A DNA stretch of 64,000 bases from contig CAKTDF010000002.1 of the NCBI GenBank assembly GCA_934541115.1, positions 62,001 to 126,000 of the forward strand, read 5' to 3'. This document shows positions 18,796 through 28,279 of the stretch, in pieces. The first letter of the stretch is position 1. Each line of letters begins with the position of its first letter. The notes under the pieces are model-generated. The model did no database searches. It saw only the letters and a program-made list of their open reading frames with translations, and was not told the origin of the DNA. A program made the translations under genes and the position numbers. The DNA is from an uncultured Eubacteriales bacterium. GTDB taxonomy: Bacteria; Bacillota; Clostridia; Oscillospirales; Acutalibacteraceae.

Positions 18796-19350
18796 ATGCT
18801 TAACGATATTCAGGAAATCTTTTTTACAAAGGAACAGCTGAAAGAAATTACCGATAGAATAGGAGCGCAAATCAGTAAAGATTTTGACGGAAAAAAGCTT
18901 GTTCTTATAAGTGTTCTTAAAGGCTCGGTTATTTTTATGGCTGACCTCATGAGAGCTATAACGATTCCGTGTGAAATTGACTTTATTACCGCCGGAAGCT
19001 ATGGCTCCGGTACACAATCGAAGGGCAGCGTTGATATACTGCGTGACATTTGCGGTGATATAACAGGCTGTGACATCCTTTTGGTTGAAGACATTTTTGA
19101 CAGCGGCAGAACACTTCAACGCCTTTCTGACTTGCTTGTTGAAAAGAATCCTGCAAGTATTACGCTTTGCACGCTCCTTGATAAGCCCGAAAGGCGTGAC
19201 AAGAGTGTAAAGATCAAGCCGAAGTATATAGGTGCAACCGTTGCCGATCAGTTTGTTGTTGGATACGGTTTGGACTTTAATCAAAAGTACCGCAATCTTC
19301 CTTTTATCGGTATTCTTAAGCCCGAAATCTATCGAAATGCTATCGGATAA
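18796..19350 (+). CDS. hpt: Hypoxanthine phosphoribosyltransferase
   Basis: This 184-residue purine salvage enzyme makes IMP/GMP from hypoxanthine/guanine and PRPP. The PRPP loop LLVEDIFDSGRTL, the flexible-loop SYGSGTQSKG, LKGSVIFMADL and the KYIGATVADQFVVGYG substrate segment are all visible. GGAAGG SD precedes the ATG. A 70-bp gap separates it from ftsH. Confidence 0.96.
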   Translation: MLNDIQEIFFTKEQLKEITDRIGAQISKDFDGKKLVLISVLKGSVIFMADLMRAITIPCEIDFITAGSYGSGTQSKGSVDILRDICGDITGCDILLVEDIFDSGRTLQRLSDLLVEKNPASITLCTLLDKPERRDKSVKIKPKYIGATVADQFVVGYGLDFNQKYRNLPFIGILKPEIYRNAIG

Positions 19351-19420
19351 AATGTAATTGTACGGTCTTAATGACTTACATTTATCAGTATGAATTAAAA
19401 AGGAAAAGGAGCGTGATAGA

Positions 19421-21337
19421 TTGGATAACAAGAATAGAAAGTGGGGCAATCTGCTTTATTTGTTGATTCCTGCCATCATGATTATCTTTATAATCTTTTT
19501 TTTGAACTCTCAAAACACAACAAAAATCAGGTATTATGAAATTGTCGATATGTTCAAGTCACATAAGGTATCGTCGTATTCAGTTAATCTTGGCAACGGC
19601 ACTTTGATATACACCGTTCAGGGTGACAGTACCGAAAAAAAGTACACCCTGCCGAGCGTTGAATTGTTTCTCAATGACGTTCATGACGATGTTGTAAAAT
19701 ACAATGATGAAAACCCGGGAAACGAAATCAAATATGATTATAAAGCCGGATCCAATTCAACATGGTGGGCGAGTATGCTTCCGATTATTGTCAGCGGCGC
19801 TCTGCTTGCTGCTGTGATGATCTATTTCTATCGCAAGATGGGACAGACAATAATGAGCGAAAATAATAAAACGCTCAGTTTCAGCAAAGCGAGAGTAACG
19901 CTCGGTAAGGATGCCAAGAAAAAAACAACATTCGATGATGTTGCAGGTGCTGACGAAGAAAAAGAAGAACTCAGCGAAATTGTTGAGTTTCTGAAAAGTC
20001 CGTCACGATTCAACGAACTCGGTGCAAGAATACCAAAAGGTGTTTTGCTTGTCGGCCCTCCGGGTACGGGTAAAACCTTGCTTGCAAGAGCCGTAGCGGG
20101 AGAAGCCGGAGTTCCGTTCTTTTCAATTTCCGGTTCGGATTTTGTTGAGATGTACGTCGGCGTCGGTGCTTCAAGAGTTAGAGACCTCTTTGCCCAAGCA
20201 AAGAAAAACTCTCCGTCAATTCTTTTTATAGATGAAATTGATGCTGTCGGTCGTCACCGCGGTGCCGGCATGGGCGGCGGTCATGATGAACGTGAACAAA
20301 CGCTTAATCAGTTGCTTGTTGAAATGGACGGCTTTGGAGCGAATGAGGGTGTAATTATCATCGCTGCAACCAACAGACCTGACATTCTTGATCCTGCACT
20401 TTTGAGACCCGGACGTTTTGACCGTCAGGTTACTGTCGGCTACCCCGACGTTAAAGGTAGAGAGGCTATTCTTAAAGTACATTCACGAAACAAGCCTCTC
20501 GGTCCGGACGTAAAGCTTGACGTCATCGCGCAGTCAACATCAGGTTTCACCGGTGCTGATCTTGAGAATCTTCTCAATGAAGCGGCGCTGCTTGCTGCGA
20601 GAAGAAAGAAAAAAGCGATAACTATGGCTGAGATTGAAGAAGCTACAATCAAGGTGGTTGTCGGTACGGAAAAGAAGTCTAAAAAAATCAGTGATAAGGA
20701 AAAGAAGTTGACTGCGTACCATGAATCCGGTCACGCAATTGCCACCTATAACCTTGAAAGTCAAGATCCGGTCCACCAGGTTTCCATTGTTCCCAGAGGA
20801 ATGGCGGGCGGCTTTACAATGTCTCTGCCGACAGAGGAGCATTCATATAAAGCTAAAAATGATATGCTTGACGATATCGTAGTTCTTCTCGGAGGTCGTG
20901 TTGCTGAGGCACTTATCCTCGGTGACATTTCTACCGGTGCGTCTAATGATATTGAGCGTGCAACCGATATTGCGCGGGATATGGTCACAAGATACGGCAT
21001 GAGTGATGTAATCGGTCCTGTTTCGTTCAGCTCCGGCAATCACGAAATTTTCCTCGGAAGAGATTATAACAATATGCATAATTATTCCGAAACACTTGCC
21101 ACAGAGATTGACCAGGAAATCAATAAGATTGTCAAGGATTCCTATTCCAGATGTGAATCTATACTCAAAAATAATATTGATAAGCTCCATGTTCTTGCGA
21201 AATACCTCATGAAACACGAAAAGATTGACGGTGAGGATTTCAAAAAGCTCATGCTCGGAACGCTTGATGTTGAGACCGAACAAAATAGTTCAGAATCTGA
21301 TTCGGTCGCTAATTCAACTGAAAGCAATGTAGATTGA
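19421..21337 (+). CDS. ftsH: ATP-dependent zinc metalloprotease FtsH
   Basis: This 638-residue membrane AAA+ protease degrades unassembled membrane and regulatory proteins. It starts at TTG 19421 behind AAAAGGAG. It has an N-terminal TM helix (about 8-28), an extracytoplasmic domain and a second TM (about 112-132). The AAA domain has Walker A GPPGTGKT (about residue 212) and the arginine-finger second region of homology (TNRPDILDPALLRPGRFDR). The protease domain has the zinc HESGH at 434-438. The C-terminus is a short acidic/Ser tail. Confidence 0.96.
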   Translation: MDNKNRKWGNLLYLLIPAIMIIFIIFFLNSQNTTKIRYYEIVDMFKSHKVSSYSVNLGNGTLIYTVQGDSTEKKYTLPSVELFLNDVHDDVVKYNDENPGNEIKYDYKAGSNSTWWASMLPIIVSGALLAAVMIYFYRKMGQTIMSENNKTLSFSKARVTLGKDAKKKTTFDDVAGADEEKEELSEIVEFLKSPSRFNELGARIPKGVLLVGPPGTGKTLLARAVAGEAGVPFFSISGSDFVEMYVGVGASRVRDLFAQAKKNSPSILFIDEIDAVGRHRGAGMGGGHDEREQTLNQLLVEMDGFGANEGVIIIAATNRPDILDPALLRPGRFDRQVTVGYPDVKGREAILKVHSRNKPLGPDVKLDVIAQSTSGFTGADLENLLNEAALLAARRKKKAITMAEIEEATIKVVVGTEKKSKKISDKEKKLTAYHESGHAIATYNLESQDPVHQVSIVPRGMAGGFTMSLPTEEHSYKAKNDMLDDIVVLLGGRVAEALILGDISTGASNDIERATDIARDMVTRYGMSDVIGPVSFSSGNHEIFLGRDYNNMHNYSETLATEIDQEINKIVKDSYSRCESILKNNIDKLHVLAKYLMKHEKIDGEDFKKLMLGTLDVETEQNSSESDSVANSTESNVD

Positions 21338-21350
21338 CAACAATAAGAGC

Positions 21351-21392
21351 CAAGAAAAAACCGTTTTGCTTTGCAGGACGGTTTTTTTCTTG
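21351..21392 (+). terminator. Intrinsic terminator after ftsH
   Basis: A stem of about 14 bp (CAAGAAAAAACCGT paired with ACGGTTTTTTTCTTG, one extra T) is followed by further T residues. Read in reverse it is also A-rich before the stem. Confidence 0.88.
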
Positions 21393-21399
21393 TTTTTTA

Positions 21400-21428
21400 T
21401 TGCTCATCTGCGCTTTTTATGATATAAT
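21400..21428 (+). promoter_or_regulatory. Promoter of the UppP-like gene
   Basis: TTGCTC (21400-21405), a 17-bp spacer and a perfect TATAAT (21423-21428) lie about 49 bp before the start codon and just after the ftsH terminator. Confidence 0.65.
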
Positions 21429-21476
21429 GTGTAAGTGTGTTTGTCACGTATTTCAGTTATAAATTCGGAGGATAAT

Positions 21477-22331
21477 ATGATTGAATATATAAAGGTTGTA
21501 ATTATATCGCTTATCAGCGGACTTTTTGCCCCGCTTCAGTTTTCTCATTCTGCTGTGTATTCTTATCTTAGCTATATTCTTGATTTCAACCAAAATTCTT
21601 CACTTGGTGTATTTTATTATTCAATTGTTTCTATTGGTTTTTCGCTGGCAGTTTTCTTTTCACTGAGAAAGATTTATTTCAAAGGGATACGTGCTCTTTT
21701 TAGTGGAAAGAATTCAAAAATACAAAATCGCTCCGGCTACCGAAAGCTCATGCTGAACCTTCTTATTTCACTTTTCCCGGCAGCGGTCATGTCTGTACCG
21801 TATTCAAAAGACAAGATCCTTCTTGATATTTTTAACGATCAGCTTGGCTCAACTCATCTGCTTGTCACCGCACTGTGCTGTGCAGGCAGCGGTATGTTTC
21901 TTTTGATTGCTCATTGGTACACAAAACAAAATTACGATCATACCAGACGTTCCGCCGACTTAAAAAACATTGTGCGCTTTTCAATCTACCAACTTCTTGC
22001 CTATTTTTTGCCGGGAGTTTCGTGTGTGTCTGTTGGTGCAACCGGTCTTTTGATTTCAGATGTTGATAATAGAGTAATCGTTCGTGAAATGCTCACCTAT
22101 ATCGCCCCGTCAATGCTTACTGTAAACATTGTGAGACTTGTTCGCGTCTGCATAAGTGGAATCATTCCTAATCCGATTATGATTGTTCTTTGTGCAGTGA
22201 TGGCCATTCTCGGTAGTGCACTTATGATACGCTTGCTTTCAAAAATCGACTTCAAAAAAACCTGCATTTTTTTCAGCATTTTTTCAATTGTTTTCGGTAT
22301 CGGAACGGCAGTAGTTCTCTTTGTTATCTGA
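21477..22331 (+). CDS. Divergent undecaprenyl-diphosphatase (UppP/BacA)-like membrane protein
   Basis: This 284-residue, highly hydrophobic protein has about eight membrane segments. It starts at ATG 21477 behind CGGAGG. The scaffold follows UppP/BacA: an N-terminal re-entrant-like segment, a PAAVMSVPYSKDKI segment resembling UppP's PAxxxGxxxxDxI, and a PGVSCVSVGATG segment resembling PG(V/F)SRSGAT. The acidic residues of UppP's EGLTEF motif appear as Ser and Ala, and the catalytic Arg of PG(F/V)SRSG appears as Cys. It may therefore be inactive as a pyrophosphatase or have another lipid substrate. It is an isolated transcription unit. Confidence 0.65.
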   Translation: MIEYIKVVIISLISGLFAPLQFSHSAVYSYLSYILDFNQNSSLGVFYYSIVSIGFSLAVFFSLRKIYFKGIRALFSGKNSKIQNRSGYRKLMLNLLISLFPAAVMSVPYSKDKILLDIFNDQLGSTHLLVTALCCAGSGMFLLIAHWYTKQNYDHTRRSADLKNIVRFSIYQLLAYFLPGVSCVSVGATGLLISDVDNRVIVREMLTYIAPSMLTVNIVRLVRVCISGIIPNPIMIVLCAVMAILGSALMIRLLSKIDFKKTCIFFSIFSIVFGIGTAVVLFVI

Positions 22332-22414
22332 TGCGATATTAACTTTTTTTGAAAACTTAAGCCGTCGGTTTCGAGCATTCGGGACGGCGGCAATATTTAA
22401 CTGTGAGGTAAATA

Positions 22415-25114
22415 ATGGCTAACACAAAAACATCCTCAAAGAAAAAAACAAACACCAAGAATAAATCAAAGAACAAAAAAGGAAAAAGGAAGGCAAAACT
22501 CAGTTTTTATGAGCAGCACAGACCGGCAATAATGTTTTCTTATCTGATTGCCTCTGTTTTGTTGCTTGCGGTTGCATTCATTCCCGGAAGAAGTGTTTGG
22601 GCTTCAATCAGAGGTGCTTTCTTTGGCGTTTTCGGTCTCGGCTTTTATGTATTTGACATTTTTCTTCTAATAATCGGAATACGCGTTGCGCTCGACTCGC
22701 TTAAGCATTCGTGTGTCACGACCACTGTGTCTGCGTTTCTTGCTACGTCTATGATTGGTTCAATAATTCATCTTGCAACTAATTCGGTACATGTCGGCGG
22801 AACGGAAGAGTTTGCCGAGCAGTTCAAAACGGCTTTTGGCGCCGGCTTTTCGTTTAACGATGAATTTGCAGTTACCGGCGGTGCTTTGGGTGCATTATTT
22901 GGCGGCGGTATGCTTCAATTGTTGGGAAAAGCAGCAGCCTTTGTAGTCACATTTGCTTTATTGCTTGCATTTCTTCTTATGTTTTTCGGCATCAGCTTTT
23001 CATCAATCGGTGAGCTTGTTTCAAATGCAATTAATGGTTCAAAAGAAAAAATTGATGAAAACAGCGAAATGCGCAAAGAAAAACGCCGCGAACGCGCCGA
23101 GCAAAGGGCACGTGAAAAACTTGAAGAAGAGGAACAGCGAAAAGCTCTTGAGGAAGAAACTGCGGAAGAAAATGAATATGAGAACGACGCTTTTGATTTT
23201 TCTAAAACTCCGATTGAGCTTGATGACGATATGACTGTGAGACACAAAAGACGTTCACCGCGTCCGTATAATCCTAAAGAGAGACTGTTTACATTTTCTG
23301 AGGAGCCGATTGTCCGTCCGCATAAAGCAGAACCTGAAAGTGAAGAAATAATTGAGGCTGATGACATTGCTCCGGTTTCTGAGGATAACCACAGTATAAA
23401 CGAAGCAATTGATGCCGCCGCAGGTATTGTTTCAGAAAAAAGTCTTCCTGCCGATTATGAAGAAATTGAAACCGAGCCGCAGAATGCAGAAGATTCACTT
23501 GACAGAGCTGCGCAAAGCATTGTTGAAGATGCAATTTCGAGCGCCGACAGAAACGCCAAGAAAAACATAGCCGAAGTTACTGGCTACATGGAGGACAACA
23601 GACCTAAGCGTGAATACAGTCTTCCGCCGATTGATTGTCTCACCGCCCCGGATTTCAGCCGGGCTGATGACTATGCAACCGAGATGAAAACAACTGCCAA
23701 AAAGCTTGTTGATACTCTTAAAAGTTTTGGTGTTGAAACCACCCTTATCGGAGTCAGCAGAGGACCGGCGGTAACACGTTATGAGCTTCAACCGGCACCG
23801 GGTGTAAAAATTAATAAAATTACAAATCTTGCAGATGACATAGCACTCAACCTTGCCTCGGCAGGTGTCAGAATCGAGGCGCCGATTCCAAACAAATCTG
23901 CTGTAGGCATAGAAATACCCAATCAGCACAAATCTGTTGTTACGTTGCGTGAAATCATATCTTCCTCAAAGTTTCAGAATGCAAAAAGCAAGCTGAATGT
24001 TGCTCTCGGAAAGGATATTACGGGTAATGCTACCTGCACCGATATTGCAAAAATGCCGCATTTGCTGATTGCCGGAACGACCGGCTCCGGCAAGTCGGTT
24101 TGTCTCAACTGTATGATCGTCAGCATACTTTATTCGGCTTTGCCGTCAGAGGTAAAGTTGCTCATGATTGACCCAAAGCAGGTTGAGTTTTCGGTATATA
24201 ACGGCATACCGCATTTGTTGGTTCCCGTCATTTCAGATGTAAGAAAAGCCGCAGGCTCGCTTGCGTGGGCAGTCAGTGAAATGGAAAACAGATACAAACT
24301 GTTTTCAGCATGCGGCGTAAGAGACATTAAGGGATTTAATAAGTATGCTGCCGATCATCCGGATTATAGTTTTATGCCGCAGATCGTCATATTTATTGAT
24401 GAGCTTAATGACCTCATGATGGTTTCTCCCAAAGAGGTCGAGGATTCGATTTGTCGCCTTGCTCAAAAGGCGCGTGCCGCGGGCATGCACCTTGTTGTTG
24501 CAACTCAGCGTCCGTCCGTTGACGTCATCACCGGTATTATTAAGGCGAACATTCCGAGTCGTCTTTCGCTTTTTGTTTCATCTCAAGTTGACTCAAGAAC
24601 GATTCTTGATACTGTTGGCGCAGAAAAACTCCTCGGCAACGGCGATATGCTCTTTAACCCTGTTGGAATGTCAAAACCGGTTAGAATTCAGGGCGCTTTC
24701 CTTTCAGATGAAGAGATTGAAAAAGTTGTTAATTACATAAAATCACAGGAAGAAGTCGAATATGACAGCGATGTAATGGATGAGATTGCAAGAAATGCTG
24801 CCGCTGACAGCAAGAAAAAGTCAGCACAAGCCTCAGCCGGTGATGAAGCCGGCAGCGGTGATGAAAAGGTTACAGCCGCAATTGATGTTGTTGTTGAATG
24901 TCAGGCAGCTTCAACAACGCTCCTTCAAAGAAAGCTCGGACTTGGATATGCGCGTGCCGCAAGAATTATGGATGAACTTGAACAGCGTGGGATCGTCGGT
25001 CCGTCCGAAGGCAGTAAGCCGCGTAAGGTTTTGATCTCGGCTCTTCAGCTAATGGAGATGAAAGCTTCGCAAGGCAATAATAACGAGGACGATTTTGATA
25101 TTCTTTCTGATTAG
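22415..25114 (+). CDS. ftsK: DNA translocase FtsK/SpoIIIE
   Basis: This 899-residue septal DNA pump has a Lys-rich N-terminus, about four TM helices (30-205), and a charged, low-complexity linker of some 190 residues rich in Glu and Arg. The RecA-like motor has Walker A GTTGSGKS (about residue 554), Walker B IVIFIDEL and ATQRPS. A C-terminal winged-helix gamma domain (about 820-890) has the YARAARIMDELEQRGIVGP signature that reads KOPS/SRS sites. It is needed for chromosome segregation and probably for forespore DNA translocation. Confidence 0.95.
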   Translation: MANTKTSSKKKTNTKNKSKNKKGKRKAKLSFYEQHRPAIMFSYLIASVLLLAVAFIPGRSVWASIRGAFFGVFGLGFYVFDIFLLIIGIRVALDSLKHSCVTTTVSAFLATSMIGSIIHLATNSVHVGGTEEFAEQFKTAFGAGFSFNDEFAVTGGALGALFGGGMLQLLGKAAAFVVTFALLLAFLLMFFGISFSSIGELVSNAINGSKEKIDENSEMRKEKRRERAEQRAREKLEEEEQRKALEEETAEENEYENDAFDFSKTPIELDDDMTVRHKRRSPRPYNPKERLFTFSEEPIVRPHKAEPESEEIIEADDIAPVSEDNHSINEAIDAAAGIVSEKSLPADYEEIETEPQNAEDSLDRAAQSIVEDAISSADRNAKKNIAEVTGYMEDNRPKREYSLPPIDCLTAPDFSRADDYATEMKTTAKKLVDTLKSFGVETTLIGVSRGPAVTRYELQPAPGVKINKITNLADDIALNLASAGVRIEAPIPNKSAVGIEIPNQHKSVVTLREIISSSKFQNAKSKLNVALGKDITGNATCTDIAKMPHLLIAGTTGSGKSVCLNCMIVSILYSALPSEVKLLMIDPKQVEFSVYNGIPHLLVPVISDVRKAAGSLAWAVSEMENRYKLFSACGVRDIKGFNKYAADHPDYSFMPQIVIFIDELNDLMMVSPKEVEDSICRLAQKARAAGMHLVVATQRPSVDVITGIIKANIPSRLSLFVSSQVDSRTILDTVGAEKLLGNGDMLFNPVGMSKPVRIQGAFLSDEEIEKVVNYIKSQEEVEYDSDVMDEIARNAAADSKKKSAQASAGDEAGSGDEKVTAAIDVVVECQAASTTLLQRKLGLGYARAARIMDELEQRGIVGPSEGSKPRKVLISALQLMEMKASQGNNNEDDFDILSD

Positions 25115-25128
25115 TGAGGTTGTTTAAT

Positions 25129-27006
25129 TTGTTTTTACCTGTCACGGCTGATGAAGTGAAAGAACGCGGGTGGGATAATGTTGATTTTGTCTATGTCAAC
25201 GGTGACGCGTATGTTGACCACCCGAGCTTTGGTGCGGCTATAATTACACGGGTTTTGGAGTCGAAAGGGTTCAAGGTTGCCTTTTTAGCACAACCTGATT
25301 GGCGCAGTAAAAACGACTTTATGCGTTTTGGGCGTCCAAAATACGGTTTCTTTGTTTCTTCCGGAAATATTGATTCAATGGTAGCTCATTATACTGCTGC
25401 AAAAAAGCGCAGACACGATGATGCATATTCTCCCGGAGGAAAATCAGGTTTGCGCCCCGACAGAGCCGTAATCGTATACTGCAACAGAATAAGAGAAGCA
25501 TATGGAGATATTCCGATCATAATCGGAGGGCTTGAAGCCTCGCTTCGCCGATTTGCCCATTATGATTACTGGGACGATAAAATCCGCAGATCAATAATTT
25601 TTGACTCTCAGGCTGATCTTATTTCATATGGAATGGGTGAGAATCAGACCATTGAAATAGCAGAACGTCTTAGAAACGGCGAATCCATCAAGAATCTGAC
25701 GAACATAAGGGGCACCTGCTATGCCTGTGACGTTGAAGATACACCACTCTGCGGTGCAGAGTGTCCATCATTTGAAAATGTCTGTTCAAGCGAACGTGAA
25801 TATGCAGTTTCCTGCCGCATTCAGCAGGACGAACAGGACCACATACGCGGAAAGCTTTTAAAACAGCGCCATGGAAAAAAGATGCTTGTTCAAAATCCTC
25901 CTATGCCTCCGCTGACAACCGAAGAGCTTGACTGGGTGTATTCGTTGCCGTATATGCGAACGTATCACCCGGCATATGAAAAGGACGGCGGAGTCCCCGG
26001 GATTGAGGAAGTACGTTTTTCAATTGCACACAATCGCGGCTGTTTCGGTGCATGTAATTTTTGCTCAATTGCATTTCATCAAGGAAGATTTGTAACCAGC
26101 AGAAGTCACAAGTCAGTAATTGAGGAAGCTAAAAACTTATCAAAACAGCCGGATTTTAAGGGATATATTCATGACATTGGCGGACCTACAGCAAATTTCA
26201 GATTTCCCTCATGTGAAAAGCAACTAAAATCCGGTCTTTGCAAGGGTAAAAAGTGTCTTGCCCCAAAACCATGTCCGGCACTTGTTGCAGACCACAGCGA
26301 TTATCTTTCTCTTTTGCGTGAAGTGAGAAAACTTCCGGGAATAAAAAAAGTTTTTATACGCTCAGGAATACGATACGATTATATTTTGCGCGACAAGGAC
26401 AAATCCTTTCTTCGCGAACTTGTAAAATACCATGTCAGCGGGCAACTCAAGGTTGCGCCGGAGCATTGCTCGGCGGCAGTTCTTGATAAAATGGGTAAAC
26501 CGCATATAGAGGCATATATCGAATTTTCCAAAAAGTATTTTGAACTTTCAAAAGGTGCAAACAAAGAGCAGTTTCTTGTGCCATATCTTATGTCATCGCA
26601 CCCCGGTTCAACACTTAATGATGCAATTGAACTTGCTTTGTTTTTAAAAAAGCGCAAAATACATCCCGAGCAGGTCCAAGACTTTTATCCTACTCCGGGC
26701 ACTATCTCAACGTGTATGTTTTATACCGGCTTGGATCCTTACACAATGAAAGAGGTTTATGTTGCAAAGACCGCTGAAGAAAAGGCTATGCAGCGTGCTT
26801 TGCTTCAGTACTATGATCCGTCAAAACGCGAGCTGATTGAAAAAGCCCTGAAAAAAGCAGGACGATATGATCTTATTGGCACTGCGCCGTCATGCTTGAT
26901 TAGATCTGCGCAAAGAAAGGTATCACAGCAGTCTGATAGAAAACCAAATTATAAGAACGGAAAGGGTGCTTATAAAAATGGCAAGAAAAACCGGTACAAA
27001 AAGTAG
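25129..27006 (+). CDS. YgiQ-family radical SAM protein
   Basis: This protein of about 625 residues has the radical SAM cysteine motif CFGACNFC near residue 305, preceded by the family's N-terminal cobalamin-binding-like region (GWDNVDFVYVNGDAYVDHPSFG). A Cys-rich insert (CKGKKCLAPKPCPAL) may carry a second metal site. The C-terminus is basic and Lys/Asn-rich. The reaction is unknown. TTG 25129 is preferred because GTGAGGT lies upstream; the frame is open from GTG 25114, which would overlap the ftsK stop. Confidence 0.85.
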   Translation: MFLPVTADEVKERGWDNVDFVYVNGDAYVDHPSFGAAIITRVLESKGFKVAFLAQPDWRSKNDFMRFGRPKYGFFVSSGNIDSMVAHYTAAKKRRHDDAYSPGGKSGLRPDRAVIVYCNRIREAYGDIPIIIGGLEASLRRFAHYDYWDDKIRRSIIFDSQADLISYGMGENQTIEIAERLRNGESIKNLTNIRGTCYACDVEDTPLCGAECPSFENVCSSEREYAVSCRIQQDEQDHIRGKLLKQRHGKKMLVQNPPMPPLTTEELDWVYSLPYMRTYHPAYEKDGGVPGIEEVRFSIAHNRGCFGACNFCSIAFHQGRFVTSRSHKSVIEEAKNLSKQPDFKGYIHDIGGPTANFRFPSCEKQLKSGLCKGKKCLAPKPCPALVADHSDYLSLLREVRKLPGIKKVFIRSGIRYDYILRDKDKSFLRELVKYHVSGQLKVAPEHCSAAVLDKMGKPHIEAYIEFSKKYFELSKGANKEQFLVPYLMSSHPGSTLNDAIELALFLKKRKIHPEQVQDFYPTPGTISTCMFYTGLDPYTMKEVYVAKTAEEKAMQRALLQYYDPSKRELIEKALKKAGRYDLIGTAPSCLIRSAQRKVSQQSDRKPNYKNGKGAYKNGKKNRYKK

Positions 27007-27898
27007 GCGTTCCTCTGCAATTGCAACGATCATTTTCTTTGTTGCCGTTATCGCGGCAATCGTCGGTCGTTTCAACAGTGATTTTGAAATTAACCCATAT
27101 GAAACAACCGATGCAGCTTCATCTGCTTCTGATGAAATATGCGCAGTGTATTTTATTGATGTCGGTCAAGGTTCAAGCGTTCTGCTGCAGTCGGGTGAAA
27201 AAGGGATTCTTATTGATGCAGGTGAAAAAGAGTATGGCGACGATGTTGTTGATTACATAAAAAAACGTGGAGTTACAGAACTCGATTATGTTGTTGCAAC
27301 CCATCCTCATACCGATCATATAGGGGGTCTATTGACAGTTTTAAAAGAGGTCAAGGTGAATAATATAATTATGCCGAAACTGTCGGCATCAAATACTCCC
27401 TCAACCAAAACGTACGAGAATCTTTTGCAGACTGTTTATGACAAGAACATAAAGGCAATTGCGGCATCGTACGGCAATCAATATGATGTAGGAAAAATCA
27501 AACTGACTGTTCTCGGTCCGGTCAAGCAGAACAAAGACTTAAACAACATGTCTGTTATATGTAAAGCAGATATCAATTCAACGGTTTTTCTCTTTTCCGG
27601 TGATGCCGAAACTACTGAAATGAAGTCGGTTCTTGAAAAGTCTCCGAACCTTTCATGCGATGTTATGCTGATGGGTCATCACGGAAGCAGAACGTCACTT
27701 GAAACGGATTACTTGAAAAATGCTTCACCCACGGTTGCCGTTATTCAATGCGGACTCAATAATTCCTATAAGCACCCTCACGAGGAAACACTTGAGTATT
27801 TGAAAAGCAAGTCAATAATGTGCTACCGCACTGATCTTTCCGGCAGTATTATTTTTTCTTGCGACGACAAAGGTTACACAGTTTCAACTTCAAAATAA
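26978..27898 (+). CDS. Membrane-anchored ComEC/Rec2-related metallo-beta-lactamase
   Basis: This protein of about 306 residues has a basic N-terminus, one TM or signal anchor (about 10-28), then an MBL domain opening with YFIDVGQGSSVLL and carrying the metal site HPHTDHIGG, GDAE and GHHGS. This is the C-terminal hydrolase part of ComEC/Rec2 without its channel. Stand-alone versions are probably extracellular nucleases or phosphodiesterases; the substrate here is unknown. ATG 26978 lies inside the YgiQ gene behind AAAGGG. The next gene encodes a DUF3006 protein, its frequent partner. Confidence 0.82.
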   Translation: MARKTGTKSRRSSAIATIIFFVAVIAAIVGRFNSDFEINPYETTDAASSASDEICAVYFIDVGQGSSVLLQSGEKGILIDAGEKEYGDDVVDYIKKRGVTELDYVVATHPHTDHIGGLLTVLKEVKVNNIIMPKLSASNTPSTKTYENLLQTVYDKNIKAIAASYGNQYDVGKIKLTVLGPVKQNKDLNNMSVICKADINSTVFLFSGDAETTEMKSVLEKSPNLSCDVMLMGHHGSRTSLETDYLKNASPTVAVIQCGLNNSYKHPHEETLEYLKSKSIMCYRTDLSGSIIFSCDDKGYTVSTSK

Positions 27899-27913
27899 TC
27901 AAGGGGTATTTAT

Positions 27914-28132
27914 ATGTACATCAGTGTTGACAGAATTGCAGACGGCATTGCCGTGTGCGAAAAAGAAGATATGACAACAGTTGAAATTCCGCTTTCAGAG
28001 CTGCCGGACGGAACAAAGGAGGGGAGTGTTCTTCTTTTAAAAGATGACGGAAGCTACTCTATTGATATCAACGAGGAAAGCAAAAGAAAAAAGCGTATTC
28101 TTGATTTGCAATCAATGTTATTCGATGAGTAA
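27914..28132 (+). CDS. DUF3006-family small protein
   Basis: A 72-residue acidic protein begins MYISVDRIADGIAVCE and contains the family's LPDGTKEGSVLLL block and a Lys/Arg C-terminal helix. The fold is predicted to be a small beta barrel. It follows the ComEC-like MBL gene by 15 bp with an AAGGGG SD, a pairing seen in many clostridia. It may modulate or accompany that enzyme; function is unknown. Confidence 0.75.
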   Translation: MYISVDRIADGIAVCEKEDMTTVEIPLSELPDGTKEGSVLLLKDDGSYSIDINEESKRKKRILDLQSMLFDE

Positions 28133-28183
28133 GGCGTAAATATACATGCCATATTTGAGTTTAGAGCATAGAAACAATAATAA

Positions 28184-28240
28184 AAAAGCTATAATTTACA
28201 TAATCGATCCAAAATGAGCGATATGTGAATTATAGCTTTT
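28184..28240. terminator. Bidirectional terminator-like palindrome
   Basis: A 19-bp stem (28184-28202 with 28222-28240, one G-U on the RNA) has a 19-nt loop. The 5' arm begins with A residues and the 3' arm ends TTTTATTTTT, so it can terminate the DUF3006 gene (+) and dapA (-). A structurally similar element lies at 52422-52472. Confidence 0.75.
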
Positions 28241-28279
28241 ATTTTTGGTATAACAAAGTATTCAAATCGGAATATAATT

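Noticed and set aside
18475..19449. A 324-codon minus-strand open frame
   Set aside because: It spans tilS, hpt and the ftsH start on the other strand; those genes are certain and the frame encodes no recognisable protein.
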